Origin: GCA-002726655 sp046582185 | GTDB lineage: Bacteria > Pseudomonadota > Gammaproteobacteria > Pseudomonadales > Azotimanducaceae | Direction: 5' to 3' | Assembly: GCA_046582185.1 (NCBI GenBank) | Contig: JAYGEX010000036.1 | Span: 7,652 to 71,651, forward strand | DNA: 64,000 bases | In this document: in pieces, positions 45,818 through 54,361 of the stretch | How the letters are laid out: each line of letters starts with the position of its first letter | How positions within the stretch are numbered: position 1 is the first letter of the stretch | Translations under genes and position numbers: made by a program | Notes under the pieces: generated by a model | What the model saw: only the letters and a program-made list of their open reading frames with translations | Databases searched by the model: none | Told to the model about the DNA's origin: nothing

Positions 45818-46969
45818 ATGACGATACCATTCAGTCTCTATATTCACTTTCCCTGGTGCGTCAAGAAATGTCCATATTGTGATTTCAATTCTTATGAACT
45901 CGGCGATAAGAATCTGGAAGATGTATATATACAGGCCCTGAAGGATGACCTGGAAATAGAAGCCCAGCTTCAAGGCAAAAAGCGGGAACTCCATTCAATC
46001 TTTATGGGCGGCGGCACGCCAAGTCTGTTCTCTTCCAACGCCATTGCTAAAGTGTTATCAGGCATCGATCGGATCTTCACTATCAATGGCGACACCGAGA
46101 TTACCCTGGAAGCCAATCCGGGCACACTCAAGCTGAGCCTCGACAATGAAAAATTCCAGGGTTTCTTCGATGCAGGTGTTAATCGAATAAGCATTGGTGT
46201 GCAGAGTTTTAACGACCGACATCTACAAAGCCTGGGACGAATTCACAGTGGCAGAGATGCCCATAATGCATTTTATGCGGCGCGCGAGGCCGGCTTTACC
46301 AATATCAATCTTGATTTGATGCATGGCCTGCCGGATCAAAATGCCGATGAGGCGATGCAAGATCTGGATACGGCAATATCATTGGGCAGCGAACATTTAT
46401 CCTGGTATCAGCTAACTATAGAGCGCAACACATATTTCCACAAATATCCGCCGCTCCTGCCCGACGACGACCGACTCTGGGATATCACAGAGAAAGGCCT
46501 TAGCCTGCTCGCAGCAAATGACTTTAAACGCTACGAAATAAGTGCATTCGCAAAGCTCGGATACGAATGCAAACACAACAACAACTATTGGTCCTTTGGC
46601 GATTACCTTGGCGTGGGTGCGGGCGCTCACGGAAAAATTAGCAGGTCTCATGAAGGGCATTTTGAGATCTATCGAACAACAAAGACCCGCTCACCTACAG
46701 ACTATCTTGCTTCGCCCAACCGACAACAATCCCTCATTCAAGCGGATTCCATGGTACTGGAATTTCTGATGAATGCCTTGCGTCTCAATAGCGGCTTCTC
46801 ACCATCATTATTTGAACAACGTACAGGCTTATCGTTCGACAGTATCGCGGGCTTTGTAACAAGGGGAATAGAACGAAAGCTACTGCAATCCAGGGATTTC
46901 AGCGATCTTGTCATCCCTACAGAACTGGGGACTCGATATCTGGACGACCTGCTCTTACTGACAGACTAA
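45818..46969 (+). CDS. hemW: Radical SAM heme chaperone HemW
   Basis: Radical SAM protein of the HemN-like HemW group that binds and delivers heme. 383 residues. The cluster motif is CVKKCPYC (CxxxCxxC) at the N-terminus. Also FMGGGTPSLF, EANPGTL and GVQSFNDRHL. The shorter N-terminus and HemW C-terminal domain separate it from true coproporphyrinogen dehydrogenase HemN. It converges with trmB across a spacer filled with repeat units C1 and C2. Confidence 0.95.
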   Translation: MTIPFSLYIHFPWCVKKCPYCDFNSYELGDKNLEDVYIQALKDDLEIEAQLQGKKRELHSIFMGGGTPSLFSSNAIAKVLSGIDRIFTINGDTEITLEANPGTLKLSLDNEKFQGFFDAGVNRISIGVQSFNDRHLQSLGRIHSGRDAHNAFYAAREAGFTNINLDLMHGLPDQNADEAMQDLDTAISLGSEHLSWYQLTIERNTYFHKYPPLLPDDDRLWDITEKGLSLLAANDFKRYEISAFAKLGYECKHNNNYWSFGDYLGVGAGAHGKISRSHEGHFEIYRTTKTRSPTDYLASPNRQQSLIQADSMVLEFLMNALRLNSGFSPSLFEQRTGLSFDSIAGFVTRGIERKLLQSRDFSDLVIPTELGTRYLDDLLLLTD

Positions 46970-46981
46970 CGGGTATATATT

Positions 46982-46995
46982 CAGGAACTAGCTAG
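46982..46995. repeat. Right-end remnant of a 126-bp repeat unit
   Basis: CAGGAACTAGCTAG matches the right end of the 126-bp units and abuts unit C1, but no body precedes it; hemW ends at 46969. It looks like the remaining end of a lost unit. A comparable stub TTCTAGCTAG is found before unit D1 at 62186-62195. Confidence 0.65.
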
Positions 46996-47121
46996 CTCTT
47001 GTCCGCGATTGAAAACCTCCGGTGCCAGTTCCTTTGCGAGTGACTGATTTAGATTCCTAACGTTAATAATGTGCTGCAATTTGGATCAAATATATGCTAT
47101 TCCCGGACAGGAACTAGTTAG
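46996..47121. repeat. 126-bp convergent-spacer repeat, unit C1
   Basis: First of two units between hemW and trmB. Left end CTCTTGTCC, core ACCTCCGGTGCCAGTTCC, right end CCGGACAGGAACTAGTTAG. Belongs to the more divergent subfamily (with B, C2, D2). At its junction with C2 the sequence GACAGGAA, loop CTAGTTAG, TTCTTGTC forms a perfect 8-bp hairpin with one G-U pair. Confidence 0.9.
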
Positions 47122-47247
47122 TTCTTGTCTTGATTCTAAGACCGCCGGTGCCACTTCCTTCGTAAGTGATTATTTCGTAGCGCTAACAATAGTTCAGTTC
47201 TGTGCTTTCCGATTAAAACATGTACTTTACGGGCAGGAACTAGCTAG
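47122..47247. repeat. 126-bp convergent-spacer repeat, unit C2
   Basis: Second unit, abutting C1. Left end TTCTTGTCTTGATTCTAAG, core ACCGCCGGTGCCACTTCC, then CACTT...AAGTG able to pair, right end GGGCAGGAACTAGCTAG. Bases 119-121 (CTA at 47240) are the TAG stop of trmB, and the last two trmB codons (Ala, Ser) lie mostly in the unit edge. Confidence 0.92.
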
Positions 47248-47908
47248 CTGTTAGAGTTCTACGAGCAGCAATATCCGTGACGATATGCCCCTGCTTTATG
47301 CCTCTGCGCTCATACTTGGTTAGAGGACGAGCCGGACTCGCTACTGACTCAAAGCGGGCATCTGCATTCATAAGCCCTTGAATTTCCTCTGCATAAGGCA
47401 GCCAGTCAGTCGCCATATGAACAAGCCCGCCGGGAACGAGCACAGTATCTATCGTTGAGAGCAAGGCAGTGGTTATCAGGCGCCGCTTATGATGTCTTTT
47501 TTTAGGCCAGGGGTCAGGGAAAAATATCTGTACGCAATCAATGCTTGCCGGGGTGATGCAATGTTCCAGCACCTCAACTGAGTCGTTATTATAGACCTTC
47601 AGGTTTTCCAGTTTTCGGTCGTTGGCTTCTCCCAACAAGTGACCTATTCCTGGACGATGCACTTCAATGCCAACAAAATTTCGTTGCGGATTGCCTGCCG
47701 CCATTTCAACCAGGGAATCTCCCATGCCGAAGCCGATTTCAATTGTCACCGGATTGTTGTTTTTGAAGCTGGACAGACTATTAAATAATCCATCGGCGAC
47801 GTTAAGGCTATAGGTATCCCACAGCTCCACCAGAGCGCGTCTCTGACTAATGGACATACGGCCCTGTCGAATGACAAAGCTACGAATCGGTCTATGTTCT
47901 TCCTTCAT
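47240..47908 (-). CDS. trmB: tRNA (guanine46-N7)-methyltransferase
   Basis: Methylates G46 of tRNA using S-adenosylmethionine. 222 residues. SAM motif VTIEIGFGMGDSLVEMA, then IEVHRPGIGHLL, catalytic FFPDPWPKKRHHKRRL and TDWLPYAEEI. The C-terminus ends Thr-Ala-Ser with the stop codon inside repeat unit C2. Downstream of the DUF423 gene by 27 bp. Confidence 0.96.
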   Translation of the reverse strand: MKEEHRPIRSFVIRQGRMSISQRRALVELWDTYSLNVADGLFNSLSSFKNNNPVTIEIGFGMGDSLVEMAAGNPQRNFVGIEVHRPGIGHLLGEANDRKLENLKVYNNDSVEVLEHCITPASIDCVQIFFPDPWPKKRHHKRRLITTALLSTIDTVLVPGGLVHMATDWLPYAEEIQGLMNADARFESVASPARPLTKYERRGIKQGHIVTDIAARRTLTAS

Positions 47909-47935
47909 TTACGGGACATTTTGTAGGAGATAGCG

Positions 47936-48316
47936 TTAGCTGGTATGTTGCCAGGCGGCGTAAGTCAGACAAGCCCAGGCAAACAGAAAAGCGAGCCCGC
48001 CAATAGGCGTAATAGGTCCGAGCCACTTTGCACCGGTGAGTGCGAGGCCATAAAGACTACCGGAAAATAAAACGATACCCAGAGCAAAGCCAATCCCTGC
48101 AAGTTGCAATGCAGGCTTCACGCCCCACAACTGCATCAGAATACATACACCCAGCAAGGCCAGCGTATGGGTCATCTGATAGTTCACCGCGGTCTCAAAG
48201 GCATGGAAGAGTTTATCTTCAATTTTACCGCGCAAGGCATGAGCAGCAAAGGCCCCCATTGCCACAGAGACAAAGCCGCTAAGCCCTGAGAAAACAAGAA
48301 ATATCTTCATGCTCAT
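47936..48316 (-). CDS. DUF423 (YgdD-like) membrane protein
   Basis: Small inner-membrane protein of unknown role. 126 residues, four hydrophobic helices; family signatures GAFAAHALRG and PITPIGGLAFLFAW. The start may be the second Met (48310). It lies between rpoH and trmB on the same strand. Confidence 0.9.
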   Translation of the reverse strand: MSMKIFLVFSGLSGFVSVAMGAFAAHALRGKIEDKLFHAFETAVNYQMTHTLALLGVCILMQLWGVKPALQLAGIGFALGIVLFSGSLYGLALTGAKWLGPITPIGGLAFLFAWACLTYAAWQHTS

Positions 48317-48374
48317 GAATAATCAGGAAGTAAATTCATTATCGAAGAGGCAGCGAAAGTTGATACTGGGAAGG

Positions 48375-49223
48375 CTAGTGATCGAAGCCGAGCTTTAATT
48401 TCTTCAGGGCATTTTTTTCCAGCTGCCGCACTCTTTCAGCGGATATTCCAAATTGACCAGCCAGCTCATGAAGGGTGGACTTTTTATCTACCAGCCAACG
48501 CTGTTGAACAATTTCCCGCGCCCGGGCATCAAGCTGCTTGAAGGCGAGCATCAATTTCTCATGGTTTAGAGCACTCATGTTGTTTTCTTCTACTAGCTTG
48601 GCTGGGTCATGACTGCCATCTTCCAGGTATTGTGCGGGCGCAAGAGCGCCATCGTCATCGTCTGAAAATGCGTCAAATGATTCGTCATGAGATGCAAGCC
48701 TGCCCTCCATTTGCCTGACAACTTCCGGAGCAACGCCAAGCGCTTCAGCTACGTGACTGACCTCTTGGGAGTTCATCCATCCCAGCCTTTTCTTTGCGCT
48801 TCTCAGGTTAAAGAACAACTTTCGCTGCGCCTTGGTGGTCGCGACTTTAACGACGCGCCAGTTTCTGAGAATAAATTCGTGCATCTCCGCCTTAATCCAA
48901 TGGACGGCAAAAGATACCAGTCGTACCTTGAATTCAGGGTTAAATCGCTTCACCGCCTTCATAAGCCCAACATTTCCTTCCTGGATAAGGTCGGCTTCCG
49001 ACAGGCCATAGCCAGCGTAGGATTTAGCCACATAGACGACAAACCTTAAATGTGCAAAAACCAGTTGCCGAGCAGCTTCGAGGTCACCCTCAAAGTACAA
49101 ACGGTCTCCAAGCTCACGCTCCTGCTCAATGCTCAACATTGGAATGGAATTCACCGCCTGGATGTAGGCATCCAGGTTACCACCAGGAACCATCACATCT
49201 AATGCTTGTAAATCAGTACTCAT
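48375..49223 (-). CDS. rpoH: RNA polymerase sigma factor RpoH (sigma-32)
   Basis: Heat-shock sigma factor. 282 residues. Region 2 with RFVVYVAKSYAGYGLSEADLIQEG and VRLVSFAVHWIKAEM, the sigma-32-specific RpoH box QRKLFFNLR, and region 4.2 helix-turn-helix LAGQFGISAERVRQLEKNA. 62 bp downstream of ftsX, the usual ftsYEX-rpoH order. Translation of RpoH is normally temperature-controlled by mRNA folding, not assessed here. Confidence 0.97.
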   Translation of the reverse strand: MSTDLQALDVMVPGGNLDAYIQAVNSIPMLSIEQERELGDRLYFEGDLEAARQLVFAHLRFVVYVAKSYAGYGLSEADLIQEGNVGLMKAVKRFNPEFKVRLVSFAVHWIKAEMHEFILRNWRVVKVATTKAQRKLFFNLRSAKKRLGWMNSQEVSHVAEALGVAPEVVRQMEGRLASHDESFDAFSDDDDGALAPAQYLEDGSHDPAKLVEENNMSALNHEKLMLAFKQLDARAREIVQQRWLVDKKSTLHELAGQFGISAERVRQLEKNALKKLKLGFDH

Positions 49224-49285
49224 GCGTAGCCTGTGAAAATTTGGGCTGCAAATCTTATCACTTATCTCTTAGATGATCCATGGAC

Positions 49286-50278
49286 TCACTTTGGCTCGAT
49301 CTCACTCAAATGGCGGCCCACAGCCAATAGTGCCCCGAAGACCCCTAGAATCGTGCCTCCACCAAATATGATAGCGGTGGACGCTGCATTAAGCCCGGTG
49401 AGGGCGAAATCGTCCCTGTAGGATTGCGCCAGCACCTCAACCGGACCCGCCAGGAATAACAAGCTTGCCTGAACGAGCACCCAGGCAAGGACCGAGCCGC
49501 CTAGCCCATACCAAAAGCCTAAATAGAGAAAGGGCCTGCGGACAAAGCTGTCGGTGCCGCCAACCAGTTTTACAATTTCGATTTCGCTGCGTCGATTCTC
49601 AATGGCCAGACGAATGGTATTACCGATCACCAGCAATACCCCCAGGGCCAGTACAAGGCCTAATGACATGACAAGCCGCTCACCCAACAATAACATCGCA
49701 AATAGCCGCTCAATCCATTCAAGATCGAACTTTACGGTATCCACCAGCTCATTCCTGGCCAGCATCGCTACCTTCAGACGTAGCTCGCCCACATCTGCAT
49801 TCGAGGGTTTAAGCTCCAGAACCGCAGGGAGAGGGTTTTTATCCAATGCATTCATAACGTCCCCGAATCCTGACAGGGCACGAAATTCACTCAGCGCCTC
49901 ATTGGCACTGATGTAGAGAACAGACTCAATATCAGCATCTTGCCTCAGACGCGTGCCCAGGGATCGACCATCAGCCTCACTGACCCCTTGCTTCAGGTAG
50001 AGACTGATGCGGGGGTCGCCGTCCCAGTCTTCACCAATCTCCCCAACATTAACCAACATGACAAATAACAGGACTGGCAACGCGATCGCAATACCAATGA
50101 CTAACCATGTCATCAGGCTTGTCATCCAATCCCTGAGTAAGGATGACAAGCTTTCATATGCCACCTTCCTATGATGATCAAGCCAGGCATTGGTCTTGCC
50201 GCGGACGCTTCTCCTCGGAGCGGTGGCTCCGGTACCGGCTTTTACAGCTGCGCCGCCTTTGCCGCCTGAGGCGCTCAT
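49286..50278 (-). CDS. ftsX: Cell division protein FtsX
   Basis: Membrane partner of FtsE; the complex controls septal peptidoglycan hydrolases through EnvC-type activators. 330 residues: long cytoplasmic N-terminus, helix near 56-76 (LMTWLVIGIAIALPVLLFVM), periplasmic loop (ISLYLKQGVSEADG), and three C-terminal membrane helices with IGNTIRLAIENRRSEIEIVKLVGG. Overlaps the ftsE stop by 4 bases. Confidence 0.95.
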   Translation of the reverse strand: MSASGGKGGAAVKAGTGATAPRRSVRGKTNAWLDHHRKVAYESLSSLLRDWMTSLMTWLVIGIAIALPVLLFVMLVNVGEIGEDWDGDPRISLYLKQGVSEADGRSLGTRLRQDADIESVLYISANEALSEFRALSGFGDVMNALDKNPLPAVLELKPSNADVGELRLKVAMLARNELVDTVKFDLEWIERLFAMLLLGERLVMSLGLVLALGVLLVIGNTIRLAIENRRSEIEIVKLVGGTDSFVRRPFLYLGFWYGLGGSVLAWVLVQASLLFLAGPVEVLAQSYRDDFALTGLNAASTAIIFGGGTILGVFGALLAVGRHLSEIEPK

Positions 50279-50934
50279 TGACGCTCCTTCAGATTGCCAT
50301 GGTCTAGAATCAATTCCCGGCGTTTCATCCTTTTGACCAGCCCAAGGTCATGTGTCGCAATCATTGTGGTGACACCAACCTGATTAAAGAGATTGAATAG
50401 ATCCATAATTTCACGAGACAGGTCCGGATCCAGATTACCTGTGGGTTCATCTGCCAATATAACAGCAGGCTTGTTAACGACCGCCCTCGCAATGCCGACC
50501 CGCTGCTGTTCGCCACCGGACAATGTGATGGGATATTTCTTTTCCTTGTCGGATAGGCTGACCTTTGACAGCGCAGCCCTGACCCTGCGACCGACTTCCC
50601 TATGGCTAACGCCAGCAATGGTTAAGGGCAGCGCTACGTTATCAAAGACGGTTCGATCAAAAAGCAGCTGGTGGTTCTGGAATACCACACCAACATTCCG
50701 CCGGATCTGGGGGATTTTTCGAGGCGAGATTCTATTCAGGTTGGTGCCATTCACAAAGACCTGCCCCTGACTCGGCCTCTCCATAACGATAATAAGCTTC
50801 ATCAGAGTGCTCTTGCCTGCCCCTGAATGACCGGTCAGAAATACCATCTCGCCTGAGACCAGTTCAAAGGACACCCTCGACAGAGCTTCCTTACCATCGG
50901 GATAACGTTTGCTGACCTCGTCAAAACGTATCAT
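50275..50934 (-). CDS. ftsE: Cell division ATP-binding protein FtsE
   Basis: ABC-type ATPase of the FtsEX complex. 219 residues. Walker A GHSGAGKST, Q-loop VGVVFQNHQLL, signature LSGGEQQRVGIARA, Walker B VILADEPTGNLD, H-loop ATHD. 35 bp after ftsY, 4-base overlap with ftsX. Confidence 0.97.
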   Translation of the reverse strand: MIRFDEVSKRYPDGKEALSRVSFELVSGEMVFLTGHSGAGKSTLMKLIIVMERPSQGQVFVNGTNLNRISPRKIPQIRRNVGVVFQNHQLLFDRTVFDNVALPLTIAGVSHREVGRRVRAALSKVSLSDKEKKYPITLSGGEQQRVGIARAVVNKPAVILADEPTGNLDPDLSREIMDLFNLFNQVGVTTMIATHDLGLVKRMKRRELILDHGNLKERQ

Positions 50935-50969
50935 TAAGCACCCACAATTTAGGTTTGTTCTTGTTCAAA

Positions 50970-51926
50970 CTACTCGTGATCAAAGAGGGCATCAACAAAT
51001 TCCGTGGCAGAGAAGGGCCGTAGATCATCAATCTGTTCGCCAATGCCAATAAAGTGTATCGGTAAATCCAATTGTTTGGCAATTGCAAATACCACGCCGC
51101 CCTTGGCGGTGCCATCCAGCTTTGTCAGCACTATGCCACTGACATTAACAGCGGCCTGAAATTCCTTCGCCTGAGATATGGCATTCTGGCCTGTACCGGA
51201 ATCGAGAACCAGAAGTACCGAGTGCGGCGCATCTTCATCCTGACGAGACAAAACCCGGTTGATCTTGCTTAGCTCATCCATCAGGTTCTTCTTATTTTGC
51301 AAGCGACCCGCTGTATCGGCGATTAACACATCGATATTCTTTGCCTTCGCTGCCGCCATCGCATCGAAAATAACCGACGCACTATCAGCACCGGAACCTT
51401 GAGCAATTACCGGTACATCATTTCGCTCACCCCAGACTTTAAGCTGTTCGACCGCCGCCGCACGGAATGTATCTCCCGCGGCCAACATGACCGACTTGCC
51501 ATCCTGCTGAAATTTATGCGCCAATTTGCCCGCTGTTGTTGTCTTACCAGCACCGTTCACACCAACCATTAGAATGACAAAAGGCGATTGCGCTGACTCT
51601 ACGACCAATGGCTTCGCTGATGCACTTAATAGACTGACCAGCTCCAACTTCAGGTTCTCATAAAGGGCATCGCTATCACCCAATTCTTTCCTTGCCACCT
51701 TTTCTGTTAATGCCGAGAGGATGGCCGAGGTTGCCTCAACCCCTACATCAGATGTTAAGAGAACTGTTTCAATTTCTTCTAATAAGCTTTCATCAATAAT
51801 CTTCTTGCCGAGGAATGCTCGACCCATGCCGCTGACAAGCCGGCTCCTTGTTTTACCAAGGCCGCTTCGCATCCTGGAGAAAAATCCTGCCTTGCCATCT
51901 GCTTCTTTCTCTGCATTACTTGTCAT
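50970..51926 (-). CDS. ftsY: Signal recognition particle receptor FtsY
   Basis: SRP receptor GTPase bringing ribosome-nascent chain complexes to SecYEG. 318 residues, with a very short acidic N-terminal A domain (about 15 residues) compared with E. coli. N domain LLEEIETVLLTSDVGV; G domain G1 GVNGAGKTTTAGKLA, DTFRAAAVEQL, DTAGRLQNK, TKLDGTAKGGVVF. Head of ftsY-ftsE-ftsX-rpoH, divergent from rsmD. Confidence 0.97.
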   Translation of the reverse strand: MTSNAEKEADGKAGFFSRMRSGLGKTRSRLVSGMGRAFLGKKIIDESLLEEIETVLLTSDVGVEATSAILSALTEKVARKELGDSDALYENLKLELVSLLSASAKPLVVESAQSPFVILMVGVNGAGKTTTAGKLAHKFQQDGKSVMLAAGDTFRAAAVEQLKVWGERNDVPVIAQGSGADSASVIFDAMAAAKAKNIDVLIADTAGRLQNKKNLMDELSKINRVLSRQDEDAPHSVLLVLDSGTGQNAISQAKEFQAAVNVSGIVLTKLDGTAKGGVVFAIAKQLDLPIHFIGIGEQIDDLRPFSATEFVDALFDHE

Positions 51927-52006
51927 TAACGCTATTTACATCCTTCGAATAAAATTACCACTAAACTAGCAATAACATCGAGCTGCATATCCATGAGCGC
52001 TCAAAC

Positions 52007-52585
52007 TTGAACAACCGGGACCCACGGCACTCAGTCCGAATTATCGGGGGAAACTGGCGCGGCCGCAAAGTATCTTTTGCAAAAAACGAAAAGATTAGAC
52101 CCACACCGGACCGGGTCAGGGAAACATTGTTCAACTGGCTACAGCTTGATATTAAAGATGCTCGCTGTCTGGAACTCTACAGCGGAAGCGGAATCCTCAG
52201 CCTCGAAGCATTATCCAGAGGAGCAGCTCACGTGGTTTTGGTTGATAGTATGAGGCTTGCTACCGATCACTTAAAGACAGTATTCACCAATCTTCAGGTT
52301 TCAGCCGAACATTTCCATCTGCATACCTGTTCCGCACAAAACTGGCTTGACCAGGCAAGCGACAAATTCGACATCGTCTTTATCGATCCCCCCTTTGGCG
52401 GCAAAGAGCTGGATCATTGCCTACACACCCTTCACAACAAACAACTGCTTTCGCCGGATTGTCTGGTATATATCGAATCCCCATCACCTATCACTACATC
52501 CGACCTACCCAACAACTGGTCTATACATCGCCAGAAGAAAGCCGGCGTCGTCCACTATTGCCTCTGCCACACCAGTTCAATATAG
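52007..52585 (+). CDS. rsmD: 16S rRNA (guanine966-N2)-methyltransferase
   Basis: Methylates G966 of 16S rRNA. 192 residues from TTG 52007 (MNNRDPRHSVRIIGG); the nearby ATG at 51993 closes at once, so TTG is the best start. RIIGGNWRGRKV and RPTPDRVRETLFNWL are family marks; SAM motif LELYSGSGILSLEAL; catalytic FIDPPFGG. Divergent from ftsY. A 205-bp spacer with no recognisable element leads to coaD. Confidence 0.94.
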   Translation: MNNRDPRHSVRIIGGNWRGRKVSFAKNEKIRPTPDRVRETLFNWLQLDIKDARCLELYSGSGILSLEALSRGAAHVVLVDSMRLATDHLKTVFTNLQVSAEHFHLHTCSAQNWLDQASDKFDIVFIDPPFGGKELDHCLHTLHNKQLLSPDCLVYIESPSPITTSDLPNNWSIHRQKKAGVVHYCLCHTSSI

Positions 52586-52790
52586 GAATGCCCTGACAAT
52601 AGTCGCTCTTTGTTTCACTAGCAGGAGGGCCACAAGCCGAGTAAGGGAGGAAACACAGACACCGCAGGCGAACCCCAATACGCAAATCCTTTTTTCTCCA
52701 GCTGCAGGATAGATAAAATAAATCCACACCTTTGCCCACAGTCCAATTTCTCATGTATGATCTTCGACCCTTGCAAAAGTGAACCAAAGC

Positions 52791-53267
52791 ATGAGTAAAG
52801 TTTTATACCCAGGGACCTTTAACCCAATCCACAACGGCCACGCCGACCTCGTTGAACGCGCTGCCAAGATATTCGGTCATGTGGTGCTGGGGATAGCGAC
52901 CAGCCCCCACAAAGAACCAAGTGTCCTTGAGCTAAGGGTAAAGCTTGCCAAGACCGCACTTGCCCACATCGACAATGTTGAAGTGATGGGTTTTACGAAT
53001 TTGACGGTTGATTTCGCAAAGGACGTCGGTGCCGAGGTCATTCTCAAAGGCATCAGAACTGTTACCGATTTCGAATACGAGTTCCAGATGCTTAACATGA
53101 ACCGTGCACTTCAGCCGGGAATGGAAACCGTCTTCCTGGCACCCTCCGAGCGATTTTCCTATATTTCATCCACGCTTGTCAGACAGATAGCGGCCTTGGG
53201 AGGAGACATCTCACAATTCGTGCATCCCCTGGTGGCAGAAGCTCTGCTGAATGGAGATATCTCTTAA
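52791..53267 (+). CDS. coaD: Pantetheine-phosphate adenylyltransferase
   Basis: Fourth step of coenzyme A synthesis. ATG 52791 gives MSKVLYPGTFNPIHNGHADL, 158 residues; GTG 52779 in frame is less likely. Nucleotidyltransferase motif HNGH near the N-terminus and the C-terminal YISSTLVRQIA match the family. Converges with mutM after 19 bp. coaBC, which makes its substrate's precursor, is also in the window at 57948. Confidence 0.97.
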   Translation: MSKVLYPGTFNPIHNGHADLVERAAKIFGHVVLGIATSPHKEPSVLELRVKLAKTALAHIDNVEVMGFTNLTVDFAKDVGAEVILKGIRTVTDFEYEFQMLNMNRALQPGMETVFLAPSERFSYISSTLVRQIAALGGDISQFVHPLVAEALLNGDIS

Positions 53268-53286
53268 GCAGAAAGCAACATCGAGG

Positions 53287-54096
53287 TCAACGCTGACAAA
53301 CAGAACAAAATACGCTGGCGCGACCACCCTGCCTGATTTCAACTAGTATCTTCTGGCAGTCATGGCATTGCTGACCGCCGCGCCCATATACCGCAAGGGA
53401 TTGGCCAAAATAGCCAGGGGAGCCATCCTCCCGAACAAAATCTTTTAGGGTCGTCCCACCGGCTTCAATGGCCCTGGTCAATACTTCCTTTATGGCTTTG
53501 CCCAGAGTGATATACCGGGCCTTTGAAATGCGGCCAGCGGATCTATCGGGCCTTATACCTGCGTGATAAAGCGCTTCATTTGCATAAATATTGCCAACCC
53601 CCACAACCACATGGCCATTCATAATGAAACTCTTCACTGAAACTTTGCGTTTCCGTGATTTCTCATGGAGATAGTTGCCGTCAAAATCTGAGGACAGGGG
53701 CTCGGGTCCCAATTTTTCGAGGAGGGGGTGATCTTCGCCCGCCAGCCAGAATATCGAACCAAAGCGACGGGGGTCTTTAAAACGAAGCAGACAACCATCA
53801 TCCATCACAAAATCCACATGATCGTGCGCTCCAGCTGGCAAATGCTCGCGCAGGATTCTCAAGCTCCCTGACATGCCGAGGTGCAACATAACCTTGCCAT
53901 CATCGGTCTCCAAAAACAGATATTTAGCGCGCCTGCCAACGGACACGATTGTCTTACCGGTAAAACATTGTGCAAGATCTTCGGAAACGGGCCAGCGCAA
54001 CATCGCTTGTCGGACCGTGACTTGCACAACTCTCTTCCCTAGCAGGTGAGGTTCAATTCCCCTCCTGGTGGTCTCTACTTCCGGTAACTCTGGCAT
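53287..54096 (-). CDS. mutM: Formamidopyrimidine-DNA glycosylase MutM
   Basis: Base-excision repair enzyme removing 8-oxoguanine. 269 residues. The catalytic N-terminus PELPEVETTRRG (Pro nucleophile after Met removal, then Glu), DNA-binding segment VVVGVGNIYANEALYHAGI, and C-terminal zinc finger with CHDC and CSVC. Close to coaD, as in many gammaproteobacteria. Confidence 0.97.
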   Translation of the reverse strand: MPELPEVETTRRGIEPHLLGKRVVQVTVRQAMLRWPVSEDLAQCFTGKTIVSVGRRAKYLFLETDDGKVMLHLGMSGSLRILREHLPAGAHDHVDFVMDDGCLLRFKDPRRFGSIFWLAGEDHPLLEKLGPEPLSSDFDGNYLHEKSRKRKVSVKSFIMNGHVVVGVGNIYANEALYHAGIRPDRSAGRISKARYITLGKAIKEVLTRAIEAGGTTLKDFVREDGSPGYFGQSLAVYGRGGQQCHDCQKILVEIRQGGRASVFCSVCQR

Positions 54097-54239
54097 TGAA
54101 CGATCACACCTCCTTTTTCACATGCGGCCTTTTTACACGCCTCTCTACACCCACATCTATACCACAATAGTGCCATTGTCATGCCCGCGTCTCTATCCAA
54201 ATCTCTCGCGCTGCCATGATTAAACGGCACTAGTGCACC

Positions 54240-54263
54240 GGCCCCGTATTCACAGGGCCTTTT
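54240..54263 (+). terminator. Terminator-like hairpin with no upstream plus-strand gene
   Basis: GGCCC (54240-54244), loop, GGGCC (54255-54259), then TTTT: a GC-rich stem and T tail on the plus strand. The nearest plus-strand gene upstream is coaD, beyond the minus-strand mutM, so a transcript ending here would have to begin within the 54097-54230 spacer (small RNA) or be a hyuA leader. A GCACTAGTGC palindrome lies just before it at 54227-54236. Confidence 0.5.
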
Positions 54264-54361
54264 CCTATTTATCTATCCAGCTCTTAACGTCCATGATACC
54301 TTCAACAAGAATAGCGTCCTGATATCCCCCCACAGTCAAAGGCCTGATCCCCGGTAATCAA

